The translations under genes and the position numbers were made by a program. From NCBI GenBank assembly GCA_024529925.1, contig JAFEUB010000733.1:372001-436000 (forward strand): a stretch of DNA of 64,000 nucleotides. The letters are read 5' to 3'. The DNA is from Ophthalmolycus amberensis (Eukaryota > Chordata > Actinopteri > Perciformes > Zoarcidae). Below are positions 34,300-46,114 of the stretch, piece by piece (position 1 is the first letter of the stretch; each line of letters begins with the position of its first letter). The notes under the pieces were generated by a model. It searched no databases. It worked only from the letters and a program-made list of their open reading frames with translations, and was not told where the DNA came from.

Positions 34300-35784
34300 T
34301 TAGTGCCGTGTGCAGCGCAGTGACGAGCCTGCTCGTCCTGCGTCCGAGCGCGACACCTATCCTGGCTTTGACGGAGCTGCGGGACTTCTGCAACAACTTT
34401 GAACCAAGTGGAATGGTGAGTGTGTACTCTCACCATATTGACTGTAACGTTAGATATCATTCTGGGAGCATTTATTTCAACAAGTAAGCTAAACGCTAAC
34501 GTTAGCTGAGTGTTAGCATGCTAACGATTTTCTGTGGGTCGTTTATAACTTTAACACGTGTGCTGTGTTTTAAGCTAGCTGACAATAACGTTAAGTTACG
34601 TTAGCTTTTCAAAATGATGCTTGGTTAGGTTGCACAGGAGTTATTTATTGCATTTATAGCAGTAAATTAGCTAGCTTCTCAAGGCACGAGGTCATTAGTT
34701 GGTTATTAGCAGAGGCTGGGTAACGTTTTGCAGTGGAGTTAATGTTACTGGAACTGGGTTGTTGAACTGAAAGTTGAGCCAATAGTTTTCTTCTTGTTTT
34801 CACAGGTTCTTGTGAAGATGCAATGGAAGTGTACATATTGTGAGTTCATAAGTCGACTCAGGTCGACCCCGGATCGCGCACCGTCAAACAGCGGACTCAC
34901 TGCGGACACCGGGGTATCCGCACATTAAACGCGCCTTTTTCCCCCGTTCAAATACTGCAGGCAGGTAACCGGCAGCCTACCATTAGGACCCAGGCAACAG
35001 GGGGCATACCATACAATGGGGTGGGAGGTTCACCTTTCCTCCTGAACTCAGACAAACCTGAGAGAGCAACTGATCTACCTCGAGGCCAGCCTTTGTTTGG
35101 TAAGTTCTCTTTCCTTTTTTAAATATGTTTAAAAGCATGATTTTAAGAGTGAAATTGTAGAAAAAACATTCTGTAAAGTGTTAACAGTACTTTTTTGATC
35201 CATTTTAGATTTCCTCCCTGGCAACCATCGGAGGACATGACACAAAACGGGTTACATGGAACATCCTTGCCCGCATGTTCAACGGTGATGTTGGGAAGAG
35301 AATGAACTGGAAAGGGATAAATGGGAAAAAGTCCTTCAGCCAGATGGAGTCGAAGACTTTGCTCCTGCGTAAGTAACTAATATTTAATGAAAACAATTTG
35401 AAGTCACCCAGAGGTCTTAGGTGGTGTTCAAACTTACAAATTCTCTTTACAACTTCAACTTCATTCTCTGCTCAGGTAGATATTACTCGACTATATCTTC
35501 ACATAATAGTTATATGATATATTAGCTCTGAATATAGCATAGCAAACCTTTACATGCCAGACAGCCACTAGCTTTTAGACTGCATGTCTGCTATATGTTC
35601 CACTGAGGGCTCATGGGATTTTGTATGATCTGCTTGTGATTACAGATGCCGTCGAAAGAATCATGTCTCACGTGCCGCCACAGATGATGAGTGTGAAACA
35701 GCAATGAGGTGGTTCAACCTGGCAGCAGACAGGGGAAGCTCCAGGAGGCGTGCCACAGTCAGCATCCCTACTGAACAAGCCTAA
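34300..35784 (+). pseudogene. DUF4806-like domain locus, antisense inside sv2a intron 1 (probably decaying)
   Basis: Predicted exons: up to 34415 (donor GAATG|GTGAGT), 34806 onward (acceptor TTTTCACAG|G), 35052-35099, 35209-35368, and 35646-35784. Exon 2 encodes VLVKMQWKCTYCEF, the CxxC start of a zinc-finger-like segment. The 35052 and 35209 exons join in frame to give TNLREQLIYLEASLCL, then LATIGGHDTKRVTWNILARM and MNWKGINGKKSF. This matches the DUF4806 pattern (IGG-x-D, T-x-x-IL, INWKG-x-NGKK-F). In exon 5 the expected tail (TAMRWFNLAADRGSSRRR, stop at 35,784) lies in a different frame from the one entered by splicing, which stops early. No in-frame link from exon 2 to exon 3 is clear. Such genes are multicopy and transposon-associated in fish. 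A poly(A) signal follows at 36,291. Confidence 0.55.
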
Positions 35785-36296
35785 ACATGTATGTGTTATA
35801 CATGTGATACATGCGATGTTTTAAAATCCTGTTTTTGATACTATTCATTGCAGAGTTTGCTGTCTGTTTAGGTCTTATATGCAGAGACACCTTAACTGTG
35901 GGGTCTGCTAGCCCCTCCAAACCAAGCCTCACATGGTTTTAATCCCCCTTTGTCACCAAAGACTCTCAGGAAATGTTTAACTACGGTACTAAGATACTTA
36001 TTTTGAATTATGTTATAAGTTTATGTTGAATGAGGAGTAGGAATGTTCCACCACTTGTGTTTTACAGTGTATGCTCAGGACTGCATATTGGTGTTCAGTT
36101 GTTTCGATATGTTTAACCCAGTTCCTCTGTCCTTATCCAGTCAAGTTGAAATGTCTGCATGTGAATAGTCATTCACATGGCACAGTTACTGTGTAATGTG
36201 AATAGTCATTCACATGGCACAGTTACTGTGTAATGCTGCATTTCTTCTCTCGACAAGTTGGAATTTCTTGTTACAATGCAGTTTTGAAAAAATAAA
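35785..36296 (+). other. 3' untranslated region of the DUF4806-like locus
   Basis: AT-rich, with no ORF. AATAAA at 36,291-36,296. It contains the 37-bp tandem duplication at 36,161-36,234. Confidence 0.4.
36161..36234 (+). repeat. 37-bp tandem duplication
   Basis: Two adjacent, apparently identical copies starting GTGAATAGTCATTCACATGG and ending TTACTGTGTAAT. Each unit contains the palindrome GTGAATAGTCATTCAC. Confidence 0.9.
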
Positions 36297-38484
36297 ACAC
36301 ATTGGAAAATTCAAATGTATTGTTTAATTTCTTTCCTTCTGTACAATTTTCTTGAAACAATACATTAAATCTCAAAATCAAATAGTATAATTCATTTAAT
36401 TAAAAGTAAAGACATTACTTAAATAAACTAATGGTCTTAAGTAGCAATAAATAATGTTATATTAGTGATTTGTCTATATATGCTTATGTATGTTGAACTT
36501 AAAATAGTTATTTCATTAAACTTACACTAAAGAAAAGAAATAATTCAAGTGAACTAATGATTTTTAGTAAAGATTACTAATGTGGGCTTAAATTTGTCTA
36601 CTGCATTCATTAAGGTTCTATGTTAACACCACTAGATCTGTTTAGTTCCTCCATTTGTAAAAACTTAATTGGTTTGAGGCAACGGGTTTCCACGCGGTTT
36701 TCTAGTAAAGTCAACTAGTTCGGGCTAAGAGTGTGGAGAGTTATGTGCTTGACACCAATTGCTGCTTCGACCCACCAATCTGGGGACGACAGAGAAGGCC
36801 ATCGACTGTCTCTCAGTCGCTCAGTAAATCTTTAGAAGAGGAACATCTCAGTGGCAGCGTCACAAAAACCATGCAGCTCAAATGAACCCGCGTTTCCTCG
36901 AAGCACTGATCTAAACGTTGAAACAGCGGCTGTTGCCGATCTTGACAACACCCTGATGGGGTAGTTGAAGAGGATATCTGTGCTCTACTGGACAGTTTTT
37001 TTTGCTTTTTAGCTGTTATGCTAATATATATCCGGCTCCACTGCTCCCAGCTGCAGGGAGAGGCGAGCTGTAACTTGTGACGGGGCTAATCTCTGCGGAC
37101 TGAGCGGAGCAAGGCCCAATCAGCATGGGTAGCCTGGCAGAAAATGAGAACACCAAACAGAGCAGCTCCCTCAGCTCCTCCTGGTTCCGAGTGGAGCTCC
37201 AGTGTGCTAAGCTGCGTGAACGTCAGCCTCACCTGCAGCACTGACGTCAAGTCGCCCTGCTTTTGTTGTGCTGAGCGACGGCTCAGGGCAAAGAAACATC
37301 ATCGAACATCTTTTCAATCTTTAGCCAGACTGTGGAACAACATGGGCATGTTTTCAGTGGCATCATTCATTATGATGAGTATCTGCCATTAACCAGCTCA
37401 GGATGACGGGATTGGACAGCTTGTTATGTTCAACAGTCCAAACGTCCATATGAGAAAGAAAAACATCAAAACCTCACAGTTGAGAAGCTGAAAGCAAATA
37501 CACTGCATTTTGAAAGTGACAAACGATTGATAATTATCAAAATCGTTGCTGGTTGATTTTCTACAAATGGCTAAATCGACTTATCGTTGCAGCTCTATAG
37601 AAGGGATGTTCTGGAGGATGGATTTGGGTTTGCTATTTGCAGCAATCTAAATCGTTTTACCGCACCACTGCGAAGTTGAAGCAGGCATCTTTACCCACAG
37701 CAGCCTCTTTTGCTGTATGTTAAGTAGCAGCTCAATAGGATTCATATTAAAAAAACCTTCAATGATTTGCACCGTTAAGAAGCTCTGGGGTTCATATCCC
37801 ACGGCTGGCTCGGGCCTTTCTATGTGGGCGTGTTCTCCTCCTGCACCGGAACTAACACGTGCAACGACTCCAGCTCAGGACGACACTGCACAGGTGCAGA
37901 AAATGGACTGAAGGATGGATTCCAGAACCAGCACTGAGTCACCACAACACAAACAAAATGATATTTTACTGGAGAACGTAAGCGTGCATCGGAAATCAAC
38001 TCAAGATCCAGTCACAACCAAAAGCAAAAAGCCAAAACAAAACTGTCAGGAGGATACGTTTGATCGCTGTGAAGCCCTTTAAAGAGGAGCTGCTAAACTG
38101 TATGTCATGGTTAAGATGTTGCTCTTGTTACAACCTGATTCCAGATAATTAAGAGGCTGAAAGTGTGTCGGGTTTTGAATCATAAATCAGATTTGTTTTT
38201 GAAGCAAAGCGGGCAGTCAGTATAGTGCTACAGGTTTGCATCAGAAGCTGCTCCCCTCACTGCCACCCATCATGTGAGGCGATGCAGACATAGCTCAGAA
38301 ACGGCCTCAGCTGCAATCATGGCTGCCACAGGGACAAGGCATCAGACATGCCAAGTTGTAAAAACGCATCGCCTCTGAACCCGGAATAGACCATGAATCC
38401 ATCCATCATGTTCCAACTCTTCCAAAACAAGAGTCAAAGGACAGATCACATTATCAAACAACGTCCCTCTCTGAGCATAGTCCT

Positions 38485-38505
38485 TTCAGCACCACTGACA
38501 GAAAC
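38485..38505 (+). promoter_or_regulatory. Weaker RE1-like element near sv2a exon 1
   Basis: Left half TTCAGCACC with the consensus AC spacer, then TGACAGAAAC in place of GGACAGCGCC. By eye 17 of 21 positions match. It lies about 0.9 kb inside intron 1, downstream of the putative distal exon, in the same orientation as the strong element. Confidence 0.35.
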
Positions 38506-39359
38506 CACCGCAAAGCAGAGGAAAGCAGGGGGGGAACATTGCTCATCACTCTTTTGCTCCATCACATTCTCCCCGCTGGGTTTCTACAAGGTCATTTTGG
38601 CGCACGACGCAGGAGAGGACGCCCAGCTCCACTGGCGCGTTCCCTGAGATTGTACTAATTTAATGTAACAACACAAAACAAGGACAACTTTTTTTTAAAT
38701 AATCTGACAGTGGGGATTGAGTAAGAACTAAAAAAAAAAAAAGGTATGGCCGTGTACTGAAGAGAGGAGGAGGAGGAACAGGCGACAGAGAAGGGGCAAG
38801 GGCATCGGTGCCCAAACCATCGCCAATTAGACGGAACTGGATCGATGACAGGAAGCCGGACCTAATGTGCTGTTTAATGACATTAAATCACAACACTTAC
38901 CTCCTGCCCTTCCTCCTCCTTACAGTCAATCCTGTGCGCTCGGATGGATGATAAAGATCGCTCTTAACGCACAAGACCTCCCAGCAAGAGCAAGAACGAA
39001 GGCAGCGTTTCGCCAAAATCCGCAATCTGAAATCTTAAAATACTGCCCAATTGCAAAAAATCGGACGAATATCGTTTACTTTCTCATCCATAAATCGGTT
39101 GTATTCATTGAATCCCGTCGCGTACCAGTTTAGGGGTCATCGCGTCGCGCAGAGAAGGCCTTCAAACTCGTTTTTAGTGATAGATTCATGTCGAATTGGA
39201 GCATAAACACATGCAAATCTCCCTGATCTCATGCTCCTGGATGCACGGTCGATATCCCGGCAGCAGTCGAGGAAACTAGGGCCATTAACGCTTTAAATTG
39301 AAGATTAAGCCTAAACTGCACATTTAAGGAGGATTATGCATATTCTTACCTTTTGTTGC

Positions 39360-39480
39360 TGCTAATGTCGGCGCGTTTTAGGGGTGACCGGGATTCGCTT
39401 TTTTTTTCCGTGCAGGGAGTCACCCCGGAGTACCTGAAGCAAGATCCTGTGTGCCCCTGTGATGTACACTGACGTAGTAG
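39360..39480 (-). other. sv2a: Putative sv2a non-coding exon 1 and promoter region
   Basis: A consensus donor (AAAAG|GTAAGA, GT at 39359-39358) follows a CG-containing stretch, and the next acceptor on this strand with a matching role is 20943. A CRE-like TGACGTAG occurs at about 39,471 and a pyrimidine-rich tract at 39,540-39,595. The right boundary is arbitrary because the transcription start cannot be read from sequence. Confidence 0.4.
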
Positions 39481-40204
39481 CAGAGAGCTGCACCCTCCGC
39501 CCCCTTCACTTACTACACAACATCCCTCTTGGATGGAGACGCCGCCCCCTCCTCCTCTTCCTCCTCCTCCTCCACTCCCATCCCTCCTCCAGCAGACACC
39601 ATTCCTCTCAGAAAGAAGAGGGGGGTTTGCTGGCTTGGCATGAAACCTGAAATGGTGCAGGCGAGTTATTTTTTTGTCCCGTCAGTGATTCAAACCACAG
39701 GTGAACGTTAATATTGCAAGGTGACACTGTTTAAAGGTGATTCACACAGCCAGGTGGAGGGAAACTGCGCTCTGCACGCTCACGCTCAGTGTATCTCGGT
39801 TAGACTGCCACTGGCTCCATATGCACCAAATGGTTGGTGCAATGAACCGTGCAAGACGAGCCTCTCCCTGCACGTGCTTGGGCTCGTGCCTATAATTGGC
39901 CATGTTAAAAAGAAAAGAAAAAAAAATTGCAAGGATGCCCCTGGTGGAAAACTACTGAAATTCTTTTAAATTTAGGTATCGAGACAAATACTGAATGTTC
40001 GTGTAATACTGAAACTATAGTTAAAACCAATAAATGAGCCAATGCATCAGAAATAAAGCTGATATATAAGCAGTGATATTTACTATAGATTATACATTTG
40101 ATTATATTTGTGAAAATTGATAATGTGACTTTGTGGTGTCGGATATCGTATTTGTATTTTTAGATTTTCAAATTAAATTGATTGGCTGTACATTTCAAAA
40201 GAAC

Positions 40205-40330
40205 AGGGGTTACGAATCAGTATCAGAATACAGCTTATTGCCAAGTACCTTCTCACATACACGTTTTTGCTTTGGTGTATTGGTGCATGAAATAAACAAA
40301 GTAAGATATAGTAATAAATAAGGTGAACTC
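40205..40330. mobile_element. LINE-like 3' fragment
   Basis: AATCAGTATCAGAATACAGC, TTATTGCCAAGTACC and CTCACATACACG resemble the conserved 3' module of fish LINEs. It is a short diverged fragment in the intergenic stretch. Confidence 0.35.
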
Positions 40331-40654
40331 CGCGGAGCACTGCAGTCTGCCCTTGTCCTTGGCAGTGGCTGCAGAGTACCAGTATATCTTTCGTTGCTGA
40401 ATGTTCCACTATGTCGTTAACTGCGATTTGGAGCTGGAGAGGTCGCTATACGGTGAGTTTAGAGCTTTTTTAGGGGAGGTCTTTCCCCAAAATGTTCAAG
40501 TGCTGTAAACAAAATGAATTGCTTTAAAGTGCGATAAATAATAACTGACAATGTTTTGAAAAGTGTGAAAGAACAAAAAACGTATTTATTGGGATATGAA
40601 GAGAACAAGCCATGAAAGCAAAGAAAGCTTTTTTTAAGAAATGATCTGAGAAAA

Positions 40655-40775
40655 CCAGAGTCCTTAACGCAGTGGCCGGGGTTCGAATCTGAACCAACCC
40701 TTTGCTCCATGTCGTCCCCTCTCTCGCCACTTTCCAGTCTCTGTCTAAACTAATAAAGGACAAAAAGACAAAGAA
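40655..40775 (+). mobile_element. tRNA-derived SINE (5' truncated)
   Basis: Contains a pol III B-box-like GGTTCGAATC at about 40,680, then the SINE body CCTTTGCTCCATGTCGTCCC, TCTCTCGCC and a 3' end CTAATAAAGGACAAAAAG. No A box or cloverleaf is present, so it is not a tRNA gene. Confidence 0.65.
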
Positions 40776-42839
40776 AATATAACACGAAACAAACACATAA
40801 GCTGTATCAACCACAAAAAAACATCAGCCACAAATAACACAGATTTAATGAATTAACATGCTGTTGAACAAATGCACAAAATAAACAAACATAATTTACC
40901 TCTCATGTCTGAATACTGTGAAACATCCACATGGCTCGTCACATTGAAGCAGAGACCCCAGACTGTGAATCAGAGGGTAAAACACACAGCATTTGTGCCT
41001 CAACCTAAAAGCTAAAATTAATATCTGCAGCAGTTCACATACAGCATCAGTCACAACCTGTCGAGCCCGGGATCAGAGAACGACAGCAGCATGCAGGAGT
41101 ATCGGACACGGCGGAGGTATTAAGGCCCGTCTAGCCTTACGGTGGCCCAGAGGGACACTCCACTTCTGACTGCACAAGGATAACAAAGACGGAGGGATAC
41201 AGCCTTGAAAATAACTAAAAATTATACACTTTATTGAGCCATTTGATATTTAGAAATGTACATTTGATATGAATATACCCCAATTAACATTTTAACACTG
41301 TGTTGCAACTTTCTGCTTGCCGGTGCCCTTTTTATATTTTTTCGGCCCTGCCCCTCAAACAGCCCGAGTCCACCCCTGGGAGAATGTATAGAACTGAAAC
41401 CTTTAGTCAATTAATCAGTTTCAGGATTTCAGCATGTGATCAATGAACCAATCATCATTTGACATTCTACACCGTAGGAAAGAGAACCTGTTGGTAATGC
41501 GACACAGCAGATGAACGCAGCTGCACGCGTCTCCCTGCAGCGGCTGAAGCCCTGACACACCACATCATCATCTCCACACAACCAAAATAAACCTCCAGAG
41601 ACCAACTGCAGCTCTACACTGCATGTGTGTGTGTGTGTGTCTGCAGCTGTTGACTCTTAATTGGTTGTTGATTGTGTCCTCTTTACCTGCCTTAACAAAA
41701 CAGCAAGGTCACGCCTGGTTGACACACAATTTGCTCTCCAGACATGGATCAAATTTCCTGGACACAATAACGCAGCCAGGGCCGAATGACTCCGCCAGCC
41801 CTTATCTGCAGCTGTAAATGTAATGTAATGAATCACAGCAGCAAACAGGCGCTTAAATGTGAAACTACACTGGTACATGTGTTGAGTAACCATGATGCAA
41901 TACGACTCATTAATCTCCATGAGGCGTTCAAATCCTGTACAACCTCTGACAAACAGTAATATTCTTATATCTACTGGAGCTTGTGGGATACACTGTGTTG
42001 GCTGGTGTTTATGATAACCAACAGTCGCAGTGTGGAGTATTTTTATTGTTTCATGGTGGAAATATACTTCTTGTCATTAAGGGAGAACATCATGACTGAT
42101 AAAATGTTTGTAGTTTGCTTTTAGGGTAAATACTTGTCGCCATCTGGTGGTTACTTCAGGTAACGCTTACAGTAAAAATGTCTATATATATTTATATATA
42201 TATATATAGTTCCTTAATATAAATATTACTACACCAGGTCACATTTTGCAGTATGTAAGCCAGCATGCTTTTCTTGCTATTCTGACCCACAATCCTTTGC
42301 ACAGCACATATATGAGGAAGAGGGTCAAAGTTCAAAATGCCATGTTATGAGGAAGTATTAAAGGTCCCGATTGAATACTGTATACTGCATGCAACAGTAC
42401 ATACTTTTGTAAGGGCAGCTGCAGTGTGTACTGCAGTGTGAGAAAAAGTTATGCGATTTGGAACGCAGCTACGGTTAGCACTGTTAACCATGAGCCACCG
42501 ACATGTTGAGAGCCATGCAAACAAAATACTCCCAATCTCTGCTCGTGCACTTGAAAAGATATGACATTGAACAATAACAGACAGTTAATGGTGCAATTAA
42601 AGGAATAGTGTTCTTTCTTTGTTTTTTTAATGGTTTTTATATCAAAATGTTATATTGACACATTATAATAGCCTATTAAAATAATATCCAGATCACCTAC
42701 CAACCACCTATCCAGTGTTTTGATGGTGGTGAATATTTCACTTTTATTCGGTGCCACATCACCTCTTCATTTCTAAACCTGGTGAGCATTTGAGGTACTT
42801 TAAGGCCATTTAAGCCTCCTTCTCCACAATAGAGCTCAT

Positions 42840-43225
42840 TAGTGAGGTCCGGTGTGTCACGTGCGTCTCTCTCTCTGATTGATTTAAAAGAAACGCCTCA
42901 GCTGCGCCACTCCGCGTCCGCTCTGTGCTGCTACTGCGGAGGAGGAAGAAACCAGCGACTCAAACACGTACAGGAACGAGAGAAGCGCTTTGTTTACCTC
43001 CATTCAAACGTCTGCGGACGACGATGATGATGATGATGGCGCATCCTTTTCGCTCGCACATCTAAACACATAGCGTGGGAGTGGGGGTGGCGCAGGGTCC
43101 CTTTTATTCTGGGTTGTTTTGTCCTGGATGTTAACGGCAACAAAGACTCAGAGGTGTCGTGTTATCTTTTTTACAAAAATGATGACGCTCGCCAGAAACC
43201 AGCTCGATGAAATGTGGATTTTACC
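42840..43225 (+). promoter_or_regulatory. CpG-rich promoter/5' UTR region of the RING gene
   Basis: CG dinucleotides become frequent from 42,840, against a CG-poor background. A (GAT)n stretch lies at 43,018-43,037. The transcription start is not readable. Confidence 0.45.
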
Positions 43226-43308
43226 ATGAGAGGAACGGGCATGGATCTGCTGTGGAGGATCCTAGCAGCTCTCCGATTCGACTGCTTTAAAGATTCATCG
43301 TCGTCAAA
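43226..43308 (+). CDS. RING gene exon 1
   Basis: Codes 27 residues plus two bases. Start context ACCATGA; the second in-frame ATG (43,241) has context GGCATGG. The sequence before it is CpG-rich. Confidence 0.6.
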
Positions 43309-45484
43309 GTGAGTGGAGAATGAGCAGCCTGTATTTCACCCGAGATAACCTGCATTCCCGAATATTCCTGGTGTGTGTCTGTGGCCATCAGCAATGCATT
43401 TAGTGCGCACCTGTCTTCAAATATCCTGTGAATCTACCTGTTTATTTATCTCTCATATTTGCTTGTATTTAAAGAAAAATCTCCACTGGTGTATAATCCT
43501 TAATGTAATCCTCGCTGCAAAGGACACCGCTCTGTAATGAGGACAGATTCAATGTTTGCAACGACTACATGTCAGCAGGTTGTGACAAATCAGTCAGAAA
43601 TAGATTTATTTAAAGAGGAAATATCGTCCTTCACTTCACATGATTCCTGAGTCATTATTTGCTCTCATTTTATCCAGCTTTGCCGAAACTGAAGGCCAGT
43701 TTGTGTTGCAGAGTTCACGTAATCTAAGAAACTAGTGAATATGAAAACCCTTTACATCCATTTATAAGGTGTCCATAACATCAGAGGAAGCCTTATTAAC
43801 CGGCAGACAACATGAGGAGGATTTGCCTCAAGTTACAGGTGTTCACTGTATTAATGCGCGCCAGTCGTCCAGGTCTGATACAGAACATGCAGTCTCATCG
43901 TCAAGACCAATAAATAACCAGCAGACACGCACACCTCCACCCCGACCGAGAGCACTTCTTGTTTTACCAGTTATTTATGACCTGCAACAAATCTGTGCAG
44001 CGGCATCAGATCTGTAGTGTGTGCGCACCGGAAAAGCCGGATCCCAGCCTGTCCCCATGTGCGCCAAGTAGCCTACAACATGCTGTCTCATGTTTTTACG
44101 AAGGTCTGGTAAAAAAGGTCTTCTATTTTAATAATCGAGGACTCATTTGAAGTTGTTTTTCAAACAAAGATGTCAACCATTCTCTGGCTCTAGTGTCTCT
44201 CGTGAGCATTTACTGCTTTTCTGTTTTAAATCACTATAATAAGTGAACAGATGTGGACAAAACGGGACATCTGAAGAAGTCACTTTAATGGACATTTGAC
44301 ACTATTTTCTCACACCTTTACAGACCAAACGATGACTATGAATTAAGAAGGTAACTGGCAGGTTGATCAATGTCATTAGCGTCAGTTGCAGCCCTAGTTT
44401 GGCTTGTTTGCGTTAGATTTCCAGCTAATCTGCTTTAAAGAAGCGCAGCGTGGATTAAAGTGATACTATAAAACAGTGTTGAAGCGATTAGTCGATTAAT
44501 TTTGTTAACGTTTTAGCTAATGTTCGTAAAAATGAGAATTGATTATTTATTTTCAATTATAAATTGAATATATTTAGTTTTTGGGCAATTCTTTTTGACA
44601 GGCTGATCAATGAATTGATAAACGCAAGCTAATAAAAAAAATATTCCTTTAAAGAATTGTAACCATGAAGTGTACTGAGTGGGACATTTTTACAGTTAAA
44701 TTAGACTTGTGCTCTCTGGTGGTCAAACTATATAATAGTCACTGTACATAAAATATACCAAACGTATCTCTGACATTTATTTTCTGTAAGTTCCTGTCGT
44801 TTATTGGCCGACATTTACACTGACATCAAATATCAGTGGCCTTAACCTTTGACCTCCGGATTCTAATCAGTTCATCCTTGAACCCGAGTGGAGGTTGGTG
44901 CCAAATTTGAAGAAACTCCCGCAAGGCGTTCCTGAGATATTGTGTTAGTGAGAATGGGACGGACGGACAACCCACACACACACACACACACACGCGGCTG
45001 TCGCCAGCGAGGAAACCTAAAGATCTCAATCTGTCAGAGCCAATCGTGAGGTCTTTAAATGTCTCGTCCTGTCCAACCAACAGTCCAAGTGGCAAGAGTT
45101 TACAGTCCTCGCATCCTGACTGCTTCCTTCCCTTTTTTATTTGTCAGGTCTCCCACCAAGCAGAGCTCCAGCCAGGCCGGCAGCCTGGAGAGCAGCTCCC
45201 TGACCGGCTCCCTGTCGCTGGGCCCCGACCTGCTGCACTGCCAGGGCTGCATCACCTACGAGGCCCGCCTGAAGCGCCTCTCTTGCGGACACCTCTACTG
45301 CGACCCCTGCTGCGACCAGATCGTCAACCTGGCCTTCGAGGACATCGAGGGCCTGTCCGACTACCCCTGCCCCATGTGCAAGTCCATCCGGCAGCTGGGA
45401 GGCCCCGGCCCGTCCTCCTCCGGGTACTTCTACGGGCCCGATGGCATCCTGCAGCAGGAGCAGTGTACGGGGAAGGGGGGGTAA
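43226..45484 (+). CDS. Unrecognised small RING-type zinc protein (139 aa, two exons)
   Basis: Exon 1 43226-43308 (donor AAA|GTGAGT) and exon 2 45148-45484 (acceptor TTTGTCAG|G) join in phase to 139 codons plus TAA. The N-terminus MRGTGMDLLWRILAALRFDC has a hydrophobic stretch (a short anchor or amphipathic helix), then a Ser-rich linker (residues about 24-50). A C3HC4-like RING follows: CQGC, 11 residues, CGHLYCDPC, a longer spacer, then CPMC. The tail is Gly/Ser-rich (GGPGPSSSGYFYGPDG). RING domains usually act as E3 ubiquitin ligases; that role is inferred. Exon 2 is GC-rich with strong third-position G/C bias, like sv2a and mtmr11 exons. The start could also be Met6. I cannot assign a family name; human 1q21 has no RING gene that I know of between SV2A and MTMR11. 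A possible donor GG|GTAAAG overlaps the stop, so further exons cannot be excluded. Confidence 0.7.
44705..45000. repeat. Interspersed repeat with (CA)n tail just upstream of RING exon 2
   Basis: GTGCTCTCTGGTGGTCAAAC, TTGAAGAAACTCCCGCAAGG, GGCGTTCCTGAGATATTG and GGACGGACGGAC are modules I know from fish intergenic repeats. The (CA)n at 44,974-44,994 ends it. The last base lies about 150 bp before the acceptor. Confidence 0.5.
45148..45484 (+). CDS. RING gene exon 2 (RING domain)
   Basis: Begins with the G that completes Lys28, then SPTKQSSSQAGS. It holds the whole zinc-binding region, CQGC to CPMC, and ends EQCTGKGG-stop. Confidence 0.8.
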
Positions 45485-46065
45485 AGTTGAAGTTCTACTG
45501 TGGGAGAGATGTAGACTTTTGGTTTCTTCAGTTAGGACTCGGTTGCTTTTTAATGTGCTGCCACTGCCAAGAAAGCCATGAACTGTACGTTACTGTCTCT
45601 CTTGCTCTGTCGTCGAAACATGTGAGAATGCATGAGACTAACATCCGTAAGTTTGAAAGTGCCAAAATGCATCTCGATACATGGAAAACTTGCTCGTCGT
45701 CACACGAAATTTTGGTTCTTTTCTTTCCAGAAGTGTGGTGAAATAGAAACTCTCATCAGTCGTGTTTTGAATAGCATGCAGGTTTTCTGCCTTCTGTATA
45801 AAAAAACACTGAACACTGTTTTCTTCTACTCAACATAATGTTGGAAACTGGCCGAACCAGAGATTCACATGAGCCAACTGTGCAGCAGCTGTTTTGTACA
45901 TTCAAGTATTGAGCGTTTTTGCACACGAATCCTCAGTTTTATTGTGACTCAACATGTCATGTGAGGCGGTTGGATTTTAAATGTACAGTGCCATGCTGCT
46001 TTAAGTGTCCCAGATCATATGTAAATATTTATTTTGCTAAAAAATAAAGTTTGTGAGCTGTGAGA
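45485..46065 (+). other. 3' UTR of the RING gene with poly(A) signal
   Basis: AATAAA at 46,043-46,048, followed by a GT-rich stretch (GTTTGTGAGCTGTGAG). About 560 nt with no further open frame of note. Confidence 0.65.
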
Positions 46066-46114
46066 GAATGGGTTTCTCTCTTTTGTGGCACAGATTATGA
46101 ACACAGTCGAGAGT

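Larger units (their letters stand above)
39620..42840. other. Intergenic region between sv2a and the RING gene
   Basis: Head-to-head spacing of about 3.3 kb. It holds the LINE and SINE fragments, a short (TA)n at 42,182-42,210, a fragment resembling the fish repeat with GCGATTTGGAACGCAGC near 42,370-42,490, and otherwise AT-rich unique sequence. No ORF with a recognisable domain. Confidence 0.6.

Noticed and set aside
36161..36234. CRISPR-like repeat
   Set aside because: Only two directly adjacent copies without spacers; eukaryotic context.
40679..40690. tRNA gene (B-box-like sequence)
   Set aside because: No A box or cloverleaf; downstream sequence is a SINE body.
45046..45741. 231-codon ORF overlapping RING exon 2
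   Set aside because: Frame gives a Pro/Arg/Leu-rich shadow of the GC-rich exon; the other frame has the ordered Cys/His RING.
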